Under the pieces are notes generated by a model. It made no database searches. It had not been told where the DNA came from and saw only the letters and a list, made by a program, of their open reading frames with translations. DNA of 64,000 nt from Pyrrhosoma nymphula (lineage: Eukaryota > Arthropoda > Insecta > Odonata > Coenagrionidae). Below, piece by piece: positions 11,809-24,460 of this stretch (position 1 is its first letter; each line of letters begins with the position of its first letter). The stretch lies in contig OY754330.1 of assembly GCA_963573305.1 (NCBI GenBank), forward strand, positions 17,456,596 to 17,520,595. Direction: 5' to 3'. Made by a program: the position numbers and the translations under genes.

Positions 11809-14170
11809 AGGCAGTGCAAATAGTTCTGAACTCCAAAAAATTGATAATAAGATTCAGCCATTCAATTTTGGAGAGTACTTGTTACTGCAGAATATTGCAT
11901 AGTTAAGGTAGACGTTCCAGGGAATGTCACGACCTACCACACTACATTTTGGATAAAATATTTATCAGACAGCACATTTAACCCAGATTCCAAAGAATAA
12001 CGCTTAATAAATAATAAAGAGGAATATCATAAAAGAGGCTTTAAGTTGGTACCGAAGAAACAGCAATGCAAAAACTTAAAGCATGTAATGGAAAAATATA
12101 AGGTCATACACATCATATTTCTTTCATTAACCGAAGCTTAAATTTAATATCCAATTATTCCTAGTTAGAAAAGTTAACAATTTCTCTATGAGCCGATGAT
12201 ATACATACCTTTATAATTAAGAGTAAATATTTTTCAATTTCAGCTCATCGGAGACAGGTCGTAAATTAAAAATCCTGTTAAGATTATGCACTGCAGAGGA
12301 AAAAAACACATCGCAATTTAAAATGATGCAACCGAACATGCTTTGCGCAACATTGCTGTCACATAGAACCAAAATTCAGAGGTGATGACTCTAAGCTATA
12401 TCACTGATAAACGCCAATACACGTCAAGTAAGCCTCTATCGATGACAAAACGTTAGTATTTGGGACCTCAGCACGATAAAATAGCCGTTATATCGACAAA
12501 AAACATTTAAATTCGATAAAATCAAGTACAAAGTTTTATAGTAAACTTACTTTGTCATAGAAAATAGCCAAACTGAATCCTTTTACTAGACAACAACCAT
12601 TTTAATAACGTGGAACTACCTTGGCTCTAAGTAATTAAAGGAAGAAAAAAGCTAAAAAGCATTAATTTCGCAATGCCAATGAATAATGGCAAGGGGAATA
12701 TGTGAATTGAAAACAAAACCAAACGATATGAGAAGTCAACACAGCAACCTAATGCTCCAGTACCATTAAAAATAAAAAGAAATCGTTTGATTATTTTATT
12801 TTCTACTGTCGAAAATGTAGAATTTTTAATTATGCCCCATCATATTAACATGAAAGAGCAGTTTAATAAGAGAATACTATCAGTTGGTAAGAGTAAGAGC
12901 ATCAAATATGAGGAAATAAAAGACTACAATGATACAATCTTAGAAATGAATTACATAACTTCATTTTATTATACTAACAGAGAAAAACGCTACAGTGCTT
13001 ATTTTGAAGCTTGTTATTCTTTATCTACCATTGAAGTTTCACCTTAAATTGCTCCAAAGAGCTTACAGTGTTCGTCTAACAAAGTAGCAGTACATGGTTA
13101 AAGGAATTCCCTAGCTACAGGTTAATTTAACGGCATCAAATGAAATCAGACCACTTAAGAACCTAAGAGAGAAACGTTTGCTCCGCGGCCTCTAGGAAAT
13201 CCTCAGAGCGGATTCCATTAATCACCAGAGGAAATGAGTAAAAATGCTACCTTCATATTTTAAATATAAATACCTCTTTGCACTTTCAAAAAACATACAT
13301 AGGTGTCATGAGAAGCCAATTGGAGTACAAAAGTAATGTCACTTCATGAAGCTTCGTCACTGATTAATTACCACACATAAGTCTCATACGTGACAGATTT
13401 AGAGAGGGATGCGGCCGCATTCATCTGAATACATGAGCTGATACGATGGGTCCATAGGTAGACCTAAAACATGCATCCGACTGCCCGCGCCAGGTGAAAT
13501 TTATGTCCTGTTCGGTATAAAACTGGGGGAGATATCCAGGGCCGTGTATGTCACTGTTGGACGCAGATTAGTGAGTGAAAATAATGAAAAGGAAGGGGTT
13601 TGACGTTGGAGCGAGATGGTGGTTCTCGCGTGGGAGGCTGGTGGCCAAATCCTCTCCGCAGGCTTCGTTGGGGGAAGGAGGGGGACGGAAGAGGCGACCA
13701 CGGGAAGAACAGGCGTATTTGAGGGTACGAGTACCAAATCTCGCACTGGGGCAACTGCATCTGCCGTGTCGTTCTTCCTCGCACCCTAATCGTAGGAGCA
13801 AAGACTCGGTTGGCGTTGTGAAATGAAGGTGGAGTTAGTGAGAGGGTTTACCAAAAAAATGCACCACCACGCTTCTAAAAGCTCTATACACATAATGTGT
13901 GTCACACTTGGAAAAATAAATCATAATTTTTCTAATTGTTTTTACGTTTTTTATTGCATACAAATTATGATGAAATTTAATGGATGGATTCCTCCAGGGA
14001 CAAATACAATTACGTTTCAATAAAGTACCTAAACAGCTGAATTATGACAAGTTCCTGACTCATAGTATACACAAAATATTTACACTTCTTTGAATTCATA
14101 ATCCAATGATTAGGACTAAGATCCTTGAGAATGGTCGCTCTTAGAAAACTCTTTCCCAAGGATACATAGA
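11809..14170. other. Unannotated 2.4-kb stretch
   Basis: Contains an 86-codon frame (12787-13047) and overlapping frames at 13501-13826 on both strands. None has a recognisable domain, and their overlap in several phases suggests chance. Confidence 0.5.
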
Positions 14171-14175
14171 TGTAA

Positions 14176-14463
14176 ATACTAACAGCACGCCTTGCATGTT
14201 TTCTACATGGGTCTTGAGTCTCTGTCCATCTGTGTAGTTGTAGAATGCATGTATATTGACGGTCCCTCTCCATTGTGATGACATCTGTAGTGTAGTAGTG
14301 CATGCTTGTGAGGCTTCGCCTCGTGAAAAGCATTAGCGATTTATGCAAATGCATAATTAGTCGTAGTTACTCTAACTCTAGGGTATAGTGTAATGCATGT
14401 TGGTGATTACTCACCCCCTGCCACACACCCCTGAGGTGGCTTGCAGGGTATTTTGTAGATGAT
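14176..14463 (+). mobile_element. LINE 3' UTR and tail
   Basis: It matches the 26-28 kb copies from AACAGCACGCCTTGCATG through GCTTGTGAGGCTTCGCCTCG and ATGCATGTTGGTGA to the hairpin end CCTGCCACACACCCCTGAGG and TTTTGTAGATGATAC. It is 5'-truncated within the 3' UTR. Confidence 0.8.
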
Positions 14464-14792
14464 ACAAATGGGTCGAAGGTTTGGTTAACCCCATATATAA
14501 AATCATTAAGTACTCTGTGACACACTGAGTCAGTACATTACAGATCACATCTCAAGACTTAGCTTATGTCTAGTGGCTAACACGGAATATTAAATAAGTT
14601 CCTAACTCGAACAGTTCTTGTGTTGAGCGGTTCGTAAGTCGAAGGAAAAATGTAGCCAGGATCAAAAGAAGAGAGTAGACTCAAAGGATACGTCATCAAA
14701 TGAGGCATTAAACTCATCCATCCAAGGGCAATTTGCGACCGGTATAATTTTAAAGTGGAAGATGTCGTGCATGCTTGTAAAGTAGTGTAGGA
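14464..14792. other. Spacer between two LINE tails
   Basis: An 87-codon antisense frame overlaps here and runs into the second LINE tail, so it is not a gene. Nothing else is recognised. Confidence 0.5.
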
Positions 14793-14978
14793 GCATACCT
14801 GTAGTGCAGTACATGCTTGTGAGGCTTCGCCTCGTGACAAGCGTTAGCGATTTATGCTAATGCATAATAAGTCGTAGTTACACCAACTTTAGGGTAAAGT
14901 GTAATGCATGTTGGTGACTACTCACTCCCTGCCACACACTCCTGAGGTGGCTTTCAGGGTATTTTGTAGATGTAGATG
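14793..14978 (+). mobile_element. LINE 3' tail
   Basis: GCATACCTGTAGTGCAGTAC through GCTTCGCCTCGTGACAAGCG to TTTTGTAGATGTAGATGG is the same 3' UTR family as 14176-14463. It is more strongly 5'-truncated. Confidence 0.8.
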
Positions 14979-16740
14979 GTAATTATAACCATGAACTCAG
15001 ATAATGCACCTCAGTAAACTCAACAGTGTATCGACACGATAACACAATTACTTCTTCGTAGGCACTAAAAGCAGATAAAATGTGCGTTCAATATCCAAAC
15101 GAAATAACGAGTACCCTAATGATACAAAACGGGAAGTTAATTATAAAGATCGGCCACAAGATCATGGTTCCATTTCAATTAGTACTACTGCAAACTGGCG
15201 ATATTGTAATTTTTGGAGAAGCAATGCATAACTGATGTCAACAATTGAAGCTCTCTTAAAACTAGGTGACACGCGGATAATTGGAAATATTACGTATGGA
15301 GGGGGATGTCTAGAGAAAGATGCAGTAAGAACGGAAGAAGGAGAAGCTGATGAGTGCAAGAGAGAACATCTGAAAGTCTGAATAGTCATATAGTCAAGAG
15401 GGTTGTGCGCATAGGACGTATGATTGGTACAAGTAAAATAAAGGCACAATACTACCACTCATTCACCAGTGGCAACTGTTTTTTTTATGGGAATCATTCT
15501 TGCAGTCAAAATATCGTCCGTTCTGAATCAGCCACAAGCTTTTGCGAGGGAGAAAAGTGCCGAATAGGAACAGGGCCTTCGAGCTTGCAGGAAGGAATAA
15601 AGATTAGTCAAATGGATCCCAGCCCTACAATGAGTTGAAATATTAACGCTTAGGTTATACAGTAGAAGAGATTCAAGTCTGGCCTAAGATCCTTCAAGGT
15701 CATAGCGACGATGACACTTCCGATAAGCTCTCAGCAGAAAATTGTCTTTACAACAGTGGAAGGAATAATATTGACGTGAGATTGAGCGAGGCCACTGCGA
15801 AAACAAACACAATAAAAGAGGGGAGTGGGGGGCGATGTAGAAGGAGAGGAGACAGAAGGGGAAGTTAAAAGGAATAGAATTGAAGGAACTGGGGCCTTAT
15901 TCAGTATGGACTCTACTTGCTTGAACCTCGGAAAATCCGTGAATGTGACGTCACTTCCCCCGACAAATCTCAACTTTTGAAAGGCCTTATTTGAAATTTT
16001 AGAGGCTGTAACGTCAAAATTTCGTCACTTTCGAGTTTCGGATATTCCGAGAACATACAGAATAGCCCCCCAGATTGGTTCCAGTGACACTGAAACAGGA
16101 CCAAGGAGGACAGCAGGCTTCGAAGTTACGCACTGTGAGGTTTGCTGGACATTATTCATCGACACAAAGTTTTACTTATAAAAATTAAGTTAGTTTACGA
16201 CAGGAAAAGTGAAACGATTACTTCCTCCCAATTACTGACCATAATCAAATTATTTTATTCTAATTTCCCAGGCAAGCTAAAAAGGATGATATTTTCTTAG
16301 TAATAGTAACTTTAATGTAACAGTAAGTAAGGAATTCGTGATTTCATGTGGAAAGTTAAGGTTAGCAGTGTCTCTGGATTCCTTCTACATTTGCAAAGAT
16401 ACAATAAACTCAGAAGTAGCTAAAACTTTTGGAAAGATTTGGAGTAATATTATTCTCTGAGCTAAGAAACTGAAATTGGATATAAGAAGAGATGGATTTC
16501 GATGTACTAGAGACTTTTTTCTAAATTAAAGCGGTCAGTAGCCAGTGATTGTACGCAGATGGTGATAGTGACTATTCCAACGGCGGTGCACCAAAAAGAA
16601 CAGCGGGATTCTGGCGAAAAAAATGAAAGCACGCGACAGCCTGAAATGAGCACTGCGCTGTAAAAGCCACAAGTCATGTTCTTCGGAGCGCGACTGCTGA
16701 AAATCCGCCCGTGCGTCGACTCCTTTTTATCTGAGGTCTG
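14979..16740. other. Unannotated 1.8-kb stretch
   Basis: Frames of 80-98 codons at 15162-15973 overlap on both strands without recognisable domains. No repeat partner was noticed. Confidence 0.5.
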
Positions 16741-16866
16741 GCGACGGGAAGAGGAAATTGCGGTTGAAGAGGGAGGGCTTAGAAGAATGACGCGAGGAGG
16801 AGGTGGGGATTAGGGGGGTGGGCGGAAGGGGAGAGAGGAGGGGGAGGAGATATGAGGAGAGGGGGT
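16741..16866 (+). repeat. Purine-rich tract with G-runs
   Basis: The + strand is almost entirely A/G, with repeated GGGG and GGAGG blocks (for example at 16797-16866). It could form G-quadruplexes or triplexes. No gene is evident. Confidence 0.6.
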
Positions 16867-17024
16867 GAATGTTTTAGGGTTTGTCTGAGGGAAATATTAC
16901 TTCACCTAGTTTTTGATGAATTTGACTTCAATACAAAGAAAAAAAAACTATCATCTATCCAACGGCATAAATATATAAACCCCTTCCCGAACTACTTTTC
17001 GAGCTATTTGACTAAACATGATAG

Positions 17025-17405
17025 ATCTCTGCGCTCCAGAAGGAAAATATTGAAAAATTTTATGAATTAATAACACCAAGATTTTATCAAATAAACAACG
17101 GCGTGTAGTTTTTTATGTTCCCTCATATACTCATAAAAATTAATTAATTGTTCAACGCAGTAATTTTTACAGAATCGCAAAAAAACTCTCTGCTGAGAAG
17201 GCGTTTTCAACTTACAGCGTTAAAAAATGAGTCAAAGAAGAGACTTCTGAAGTTATAGTTATTTCATTTCAGAGAATATTTGTCATGTATCAATATTTTT
17301 GCACCATTAACATTGCAATATTTACTTCCTACTTCTTACAGACGCTGAAATGAAAAAAAATAAAATTCGAATATGGACTTCATTATAACTTGGGAAATAT
17401 CTCGC
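17025..17405. repeat. Dispersed repeat R1, copy b
   Basis: Partner of 40-575, in the same orientation. It starts at TCTGCGCTCCAGAAGG and ends at GGGAAATATCTCGCT. It lacks the roughly 150-bp block present in copy a. Confidence 0.7.
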
Positions 17406-17572
17406 TAAAACAACCGGAAGGAAATATGTGGAAGATCATGTGGAGGAGGAAATGACAGGCACAAGCGGTGGGAGAGACCGAGCGAAGCCCAAGGCCTCTA
17501 AGGGTGTCAGACGACGAGGTGGTTGGTTGTAGGTGATGGGTGAGGAACTATTCTATCTACGCGTGAACCACC

Positions 17573-18453
17573 TAGGCTTGGGCAAAAAATATCGATACAT
17601 CAAAAACTTGATATATTTTTTAAAATCTATCGATAATTATCGTCGATATTTTTCATGTCGATATATCAAACATTGATTTTTTTCCGAGTATCAAATTCGA
17701 TATATTTGTTTAGCTCGTCACCGTTGTAAAGTTGTTTCTCCAGCTGCGGTGTCTAGTGGTATAACGAAAATAAGTGATGATATTCGCTTAGAACATTGGC
17801 GAATGGGACAACGTTCTCCAGAAGTACATACGATCTGCCCAAAAAGAACGAGAAAACGCTGATAGAAGTTCAATTTGGTCCAGACATGAACACCTATTAT
17901 CTCTTAGCATTAATACGCAAGAGGTTCCTAGCTCTGTCCCTAATGAGCTGAAGCAGTATCTGGACCAACCACTACTGGAGAGGAAATCAGATCCATTAAA
18001 GTTTTGGCTGAACTCCCGACACATCACAACGGTTCTTTCGGAAATCGCGCTGAAGTACTTAATATGCCAAGCCTCATTTGTTCCATCCGAAAGAGTGGCT
18101 TCTGCAGTTAACTTGGTGGTACCGGACAACAGGAGTAGATTAACGGGGGAACATGTAAAACAGAGAGTTCTTCTGATGTCAATATCAGACAAATACTGGT
18201 TTGATTGATTAAAATTGATTGTAAAAATAAAAAAAATAAAAGATTTTTTTATTACTTCTTCTACATGTCCATAATTTTCCAAATTTTACTTCAACATTTT
18301 TTATATATTTTGGTGAAACTTTAAGGATCCACTTGTTTTGGCAAAATTATCGATATATCAAAATATCGATAATTTTGGCTCGATAACTATCGATACATGT
18401 TTTAAATATTGATACCATATCTATCGATATATTTTTTTACTTGCCCGTCCCTA
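17573..18453 (+). mobile_element. hAT transposon derivative (881 bp) with perfect 8-bp TSD
   Basis: GAACCACC lies immediately before (17565-17572) and after (18454-18461) the element, the 8-bp duplication expected for hAT. The ends are TAGGCTTGGGCAA and the complement of TAGGGACGGGCAA, agreeing at 10 of 13 positions. Both subterminal regions are packed with TATCGATA-type words, candidate transposase binding sites. Only the C-terminal part of the transposase remains between them. Confidence 0.9.
17792..18208 (+). pseudogene. hAT transposase C-terminal (dimerisation) fragment
   Basis: An open frame of about 138 codons, without an ATG at its start, contains ELKQYLDQPLLERKSDPLKF followed by WLNSRH and ALKYLICQASFVPSERVASA. 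It ends SISDKYWFD*. This is the conserved hAT C-terminal dimerisation region (a D-P-L-x-F/W-W-like motif, then K-Y-L...P-S-E-R). The DNA-binding BED finger and catalytic core are missing, so it cannot transpose on its own. The frame is uninterrupted from 17792, which suggests either a recent internal deletion or a retained exon. Confidence 0.85.
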
Positions 18454-18683
18454 GAACCACCGTAATATCAACACGCGTCACACTATTTACAAAGTGTGAA
18501 AAAAAATATCTACTCAATGTGATTGTTTTGCAAGCGGGAGAGTTTGAGAGTAAGAAATGTACGTAATATAGCTTATAATTTAGGACGTTTTTGTCTCATC
18601 CTACCCATGATACAGTACATTGTAATGTGTCGGGCGGATCGTGGTGTGAGAGGCGGGTGACCATTGCAAACTTTCACAGAATA

Positions 18684-18873
18684 TTGGTAAGTTTCTTTTG
18701 GATTTCTGCGATTAAACTTAACTTTTTTAGCACCAGTTTCGCCGTGCTATTCTGCTGGATTCCTCAGGAATTCTAAATAATAAGTCATATGACGAAGCCG
18801 GCAGAATAGCACGGCGAAACTGTTGCCAAAAAAAGTTTAGTTTAATCGCAGAAATCCAAAAGAAACTTACCAA
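18684..18873. mobile_element. Foldback element FB3 (190 bp palindrome, hammerhead-like arms)
   Basis: The arms are TTGGTAAGTTTCTTTTGGAT... and its complement, continuing inward through TTTCGCCGTGCTATTCTGC. Reading outward, the right arm gives TGACGAA-GCCG-loop-CGGC-GAAACTGTTG. The left arm gives CCTGAGGA...CGGCGAAACTGGTG. The CUGANGA...GAAAC core of a hammerhead ribozyme is therefore recognisable in both arms, with C3 changed in the right one. Frames of 61 codons on both strands are shadows of the palindrome. Confidence 0.7.
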
Positions 18874-20682
18874 AATTAAAATGAACTGCGAACATCTACG
18901 AAAAACTTTCACATAATATATTTGTTTATGACGCGCTATTGATATTTATGCTAATTTGCGGTAAAAGCGGCCGCCAGTAACTCTTGTATATAAGGTATTT
19001 GTGCGTGCATTGCGATGTTGTTTTTATGTGAGAGGATGGAAAGCGAAATGAAAGGGAATCATTGTGTGTATAGGGGTAGGCGAAGAGATCAGAACAGCAG
19101 ATCCGGAGAACGCCAACCACGTAGGGAAGACAGACAATGACGCCTGCAGATGCTGAGATGTGCGCGGCTTTGTGTTGTTACCTTGGAGGTATTATGTGGC
19201 GTGCGGGGGGGTTTCCATGGCGTGGAGGTAGGGTGAAAGGGCGGGGGGTGGTGGATACGAGGGGTATGGTGGGACGCAGGAGGGGGGGAGGAGAGAAGAG
19301 TTCGGGAGCATTTGTCTCATCTGTTTACATTTCGCTGCCTTTCTTTCTTTATTCATTTCTTCCCTACCTCTCTCCTTCGCTCTTCGCTGCGAGTGCAATG
19401 CCGGGGAAGGCCTTTAAGCCAAATTGGCCAACTTATGGGAACGCTCGCTCTCGTCTCCAGCTGCCGCGAGGTATAAGAAGGAAAACGGGAGCTCAGGTTA
19501 AGGGCAGAGTCGGGGGAAAAGGACGGAGTTTTAGCACAAGGAATTCTATTACGGTCGAGACTCGGGAGTCCGCATGAAAATTGTGCAGGGATTTTTATTT
19601 TTCGCCTACTCCCTACAAAGATTCCATTGCAGGCAAAAAAACTCTTGCGATAAAAAACGATGCAAAATTGCTTTCTCAGAGCAACGGAAGCAACGAAAGC
19701 GTGAAAAAATAATGCGAGAGCCTCTATACTTGTTCATTATTTCATAGTAAAATTTATGTAACGGCGATACGTTTACTCATGTACGGATATGAAATGCAAT
19801 GCCGTGCTTAAAGAAATAAAGGGCAAAATTACCGAGGATAACCTGGAATGGAAATCACCGAGTATAGCAAATAATTTGGAAGGCGTTTCAAGCAGTTGGA
19901 AGTAAATTACGAGAAAGTTGATTATATTGTAAAAAACATTTCACAGTTACAAAGTTGCAACAAAAACAATGAGGTTTGGAGTAAGCATTGGCCGTAGGAA
20001 ACTGGGTAAAACGAACATTGTCCCCTTTTGAGGCTACTACGCAAGTTGTTTACAACGTATGCCTGAGAATGTTGGTGTCAAAAGGATGAAATCTGGGGTG
20101 GGGTTTTCAGGGCAACCCGCGCGAGTAACGCCGGGTTAAACATTCTATGAAGGAAGCAAAAATGAGGAATTGCGAAGGAAACTATCAGTTAATTGGATAG
20201 AGAATGGAAAGTAGAGCTGCCGGAAGCAATAACTTTTTTCGTTCAAATTTAGATTCTGTCAAAAATATTCATGATACATCACGTTTCGTGTCCCAACTCA
20301 TTATTCTTCCATATGAACAACGTATGTTCAAAAATTTGAGGGCGGGAGACTTGAATTTGCAGGCATTAAAAAAAATACTTGACGAATGATTGAACTGAAG
20401 TGACATTCATGTGAATCAAAAAGTTCATTCGTCTGCATCCAAATTCTCAGCTATAGCTGCATCATCCATGGTGATCGGGAATCAGCCATAGGCTCAATTA
20501 CGATCCAAATGATTTAAATCGCGAGTTCGATTTCAAGTAAGACATCCACTTATGGGTGCTATTCACCCACCTGTTCCAGGATATGACGTGTACCGTGTTT
20601 AACGCCCCCTTTTTTGCCGGAGGTTCAACATATACTGCTAGAACCATCAGAAGCGATCAACCAGTAGAAGCGATTACATAAT
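18874..20682. other. Unannotated stretch, G-rich around 19196-19310
   Basis: A 146-codon frame at 19137-19577 starts in glycine/arginine-rich, G-run DNA. It has no recognisable domain and no supporting homology in the window. I would not call it a gene. Confidence 0.5.
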
Positions 20683-21188
20683 AAAATAAAGGAAATTGAC
20701 TGCCGAACCGATAGATTTAAAATGTCATTTTTCCCGCGTACAATAAGGGATCATAATAGTTGCGATAGATCAATCATATTAAACACCCACCCTCAATAGG
20801 TAGAGTAGAATCTTCACTTGTGTTTAATAACACAACATCATTACTAACATTTCAAACCGGTCGATTTGTCCGGCATTATTTTGCTTTGTTCTCTGCATGA
20901 AGTAGCATCTCGATGCATTCATAAATTAACAGTATCAGTAATATTAACCACTAGATGTGTGCATAGCATTGTTCTACATGTTTGCATGTTCATTTACGTA
21001 TCACTCTCCCAGTTTCCGGTTGGACTGCGCACTGTTCTCCTGACTGCTTTGGCCTGTGCCTAGCGCCAGGGGGAGCGTGCGAGGTTCTGACTTGTGCTGG
21101 GACGAGTGCTGCATGCCTGGTGTGGAATCACCCCGTGCCACACACCCTAGTGGTGGCTTGCACGGTACTTCGTAGATGTAGACGTAAC
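20683..21188 (+). pseudogene. LINE 3' end: ORF2 C-terminus, 3' UTR and tail
   Basis: The frame reads CRTDRFKMSFFPRTIRDHN in phase (from about 20701), the same ORF2 ending as at 1.45 and 27.6 kb. The 3' UTR then diverges from the other copies, suggesting a separate subfamily. It still ends in the shared hairpin GCCACACACCCTAGTGGTGGC and TTCGTAGATGTAGACG. It is 5'-truncated just upstream of the C-terminus. Confidence 0.75.
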
Positions 21189-22799
21189 AATAAATTGTGA
21201 GAAAGGCACAAACGAGCCAATAGGCGTAATGGTGGAGGAGGAGAATATTCCGATAGTTATGACTTAATTTACCCAGCCCAACAAAACGGCACTGCGGGAT
21301 TAAGTGCGAGCATTACAGGTTGTCGCGCGAAGGACTACGAAGATGAGGAGATGTAAAAATTAACGATGCAAGGTTTTGACACGCGCCCTTCCGGAAAGAT
21401 CGTCAATTGCCGTTCACGAGGCAATCGGGGTCGTCGTTGGGAATATGCCGGTAGAAAATCCTCTCCTCCCCGGGATGTTATTCAGAAGGATTGAATGCCG
21501 TAACAACCGTGATGACGACGACCGCGGGATGCGGAGGTATTTAACGATGATGGAGACAAATCAAAACAGCCAATCCCGAGAGAAGGGATTGGGGAAGTTG
21601 GCAAGGGTGCACCCCCCACCACCAATCAATTGGCCCGGCGCCGGGTCGCAGGAATGCGGCGGGGACGGTGGTAGTGGCCCGGGCGTTAGTCCCGTTGTTA
21701 AAAGGCAATTTCATTGTGATATGTGCGCGCTCGCCCGGCCACCCGGGTCTCAACCCTTCCCATATAATGGCCGCGAAGAAAAAGACCCCTCTCCCCCCCA
21801 ATTCACGTGGAGCCCAGTGAGGGGAAGGTTGGATAGCAAATGGATTGATCGCGGCGAGCCAATTTGAGGTCGAGTATTCTTCGCCGCATGGGGTGCATGG
21901 GAAGGTGGGAGGATGAAGGGGTAAGGAGGAAAGGGAGGCAAGAGGGAGATATGGCCGTGGTGTTTGGATGGGAATGGTTGAATAGGCCTCTCTGTGGACT
22001 GGTTGGTTAGGTGACCGACAACCAAGGGTCACCGGTTGCCATTAAGGGCAGGTGGTGTGGTAATTGAAGGATTATATGAGAAAAGGAGGGAGGGTGGAGT
22101 GAAACCAAGCATCATAATCAGCCCAATTTCAAACAAGCTTCTTAGAATTTATCTCTTTGCAACCACTCGATTCTTGAATTATATTTTATTTCGTAAGTCT
22201 TTTCAAGAGAGTTCGTGTAGTTATCATTATAATAAATGTTGATATTATTAAAATAAAATATTATTAAAAATATTATTAAAAAATAGTATTATCAAAGATA
22301 AATCACTGAGCTGATTAAGAACACCACATAATTAAGTAAGTAATGTTTATCTTTGTAGGCGCCAGTGGCTTTCAAGAACATTACAAATTATGAAATATAT
22401 TAAGCAAAATTGTAAATTACGAAAGCATAATTATGATACAATAAAATGCAAAATTGCACCATTACAAATACAAACGCTTCAAATTATATATTATTAAAAG
22501 CAAAAAGGCCATAAACTCCAGGATAAATGCAAAGTATAACAAACAAGTAAATAGTTGAATTAAATATGTAGGTAATCAGAAAAGGGAAAAGACAACATAT
22601 CCCGGGGACATGATTTCACAAGTAAATTTAATAACTAGATCAATGAATCTCTTGGATTCATTACAATAAAATTTCATAAAGGATTTGAACAGGGAAAAAT
22701 GCATTCCCCTGTACCATATATGCAAATGTAAAGTGAATACAAATTCAATTAACTGAGTTTACAATGACACGGAGCACAACATAGTCTGTCTTGCTAGTT
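21189..22799. other. Unannotated stretch, purine-rich then very AT-rich
   Basis: Opposing frames of 163 codons (21376-21867 +, 21541-22032 -) overlap almost completely in a G/C-skewed segment and lack recognisable domains. The + strand is A/G-rich at 21890-22120. From 22190 to 22790 the sequence is mainly A and T. Confidence 0.5.
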
Positions 22800-23790
22800 C
22801 TAGATATCTAGTAACCCTACCTCACCATCAAAAATAGCAGTGAATACAGCTGTTTTAAAAATATTCACTAATATTGATAACTTAAGCTGTGGCGGGAGGT
22901 AATTCCAAACACGGGTTGATGAAATGAAAGCATGACTGAAATCAAAGCACAATAAATGATCTATTGCTCGCGTTGGTGCGATGAAGGGAAGTCTGAAGAT
23001 CAATGAAACGGGATCGAGTTCTTCAGGAATGCACATCGGATTTGAGACGATAATGTTGGAAAAGACATTACGGATATCGTGAGTTTATGATATTAAATGT
23101 TAATATGAGAGAAAGGCATAATCGGCGTTGATTATACTTACGACGTATAAGTTCGGATTAAGCCTCGCTTATGTGATCCCTTTTTTAAGGTTATAAATAA
23201 AAAGTACAGCTCCATTCAGCACCACCTGGAGCTTGTTTTTTAGATCTACTGTCAAATTATTGTACATTGGACTACAGTAATGAGGTAGTATCAGTGAGTG
23301 TATTACAAGCGTAATTCGAGTAGGAAGGGGTTGAATTTTCTTAGATCTGACTAACTGGTAAAGAGAAGTAAAGAATTTTTTTCGTATATTTAGACGCTGT
23401 GGTTTTCATGTTAGGTTCTGGTCAAGTATGATGCCAAGATTTTTTACGCTTTTTTCGTATGGAATATTGAACTTTTATTATAGCTCTCGGTATCTTAGAT
23501 ACTTGAATTTTAGACAGTGTTTGCTTGTACCCTAAAAAAATCAATTTTTTTCTTCTTTTAATTCAGTCGTAGTGAGTCCTCTGCTCAGTCCATTGACATA
23601 TTTTGGCCAAGTCATCATTTGGCCGTTGTATTTACTGGTTTAAGTCCGTGGTAAAAGCCACTAAATACGTACATAGATCTGTTAATCATCTGCATAGAAC
23701 TGGTATCTACAGTATCTGGTAAGTCGTTGATAAATGATTAAAATAAAAGACGGCCGAGAACAGAGCCTTGCACGATCCCAAAAGAACTTG
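22800..23790 (-). pseudogene. Decayed LINE reverse transcriptase (antisense)
   Basis: On the minus strand the order is QGSVLG and FINDLP (about 23790-23720), then QFYADD (YADD at 23696-23685), thumb-like pieces (NLGIILDQNL), and a C-terminus RVWNYLPPQLKLSILVNIF at about 22900-22845. This is the order of a Jockey/CR1-type LINE RT from palm to C-terminus. Many stops and frameshifts make it dead. Its C-terminus is unlike that of the TGTAGATG-tailed LINEs, so it is a different family. Confidence 0.8.
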
Positions 23791-24460
23791 GTATCCATTT
23801 TGAGAGGGTGGAGTACGTTTTTAAATTAAATTGGAATGGAGCACGAGCGTCAGGATAATCAATGTAAACACTCTAATTAGTGTGAGATAATTTTTTTAAC
23901 GATTGTAAGAAACATACATCGAGTTATATTTTTATATTTAAGAAGAATCGAGTAAATTTAATGACGTTTATGATGCAAAAAATAGTTTTTATAATTGAAC
24001 TTCTCAGTTATTAACTTAATAATTTTTTTTTAGACATATTTTACTTTCTATTATTCCCCTCGCTGAAAACACTTTCAAAACTGTTTTTTTTTGCATTTCT
24101 ATAAAACGTATTACGGCTAGTAATGGCTTTCTTTTAAAACATAACTAAATACGCATACGAATTGCAAATCGTTACATTTATGACACGATCCGCGCGTCAT
24201 AGATTACTCATTTTTTCAATGTATTCTCTTGGAGCACACAGTCGCAGAATATGCAATGAAAAACGACTACTATTTTTTGCAAATATCTGAAAAAATATGG
24301 CGGAACGTTTCTGATATTTTAATACCATTAGAAATGTGAAATTTCTTTATACGTAACACAGCCAATATTATTGAATTTTAGATGTTGCATTGGATCGCTC
24401 AAGCTATGAAAATGAAAAAGAAAATAGTTCCGAAAAGTCAACAACCTACCCCGAAATGCA
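23791..24460. other. Unannotated AT-rich stretch
   Basis: Nothing recognised; no frame of note. Confidence 0.5.

Noticed and set aside
12787..13047. 86-codon frame with ordinary composition
   Set aside because: Could be a small exon, but there is no domain, and chance frames of this length are common in 64 kb.
19137..19577. 146-codon frame as a possible host gene
   Set aside because: G-run-rich start, no domain, and no splice or expression evidence available from sequence alone.
21376..22032. Two opposing 163-codon frames
   Set aside because: They overlap on both strands in G/C-skewed DNA, and neither has a recognisable domain or homology in the window.
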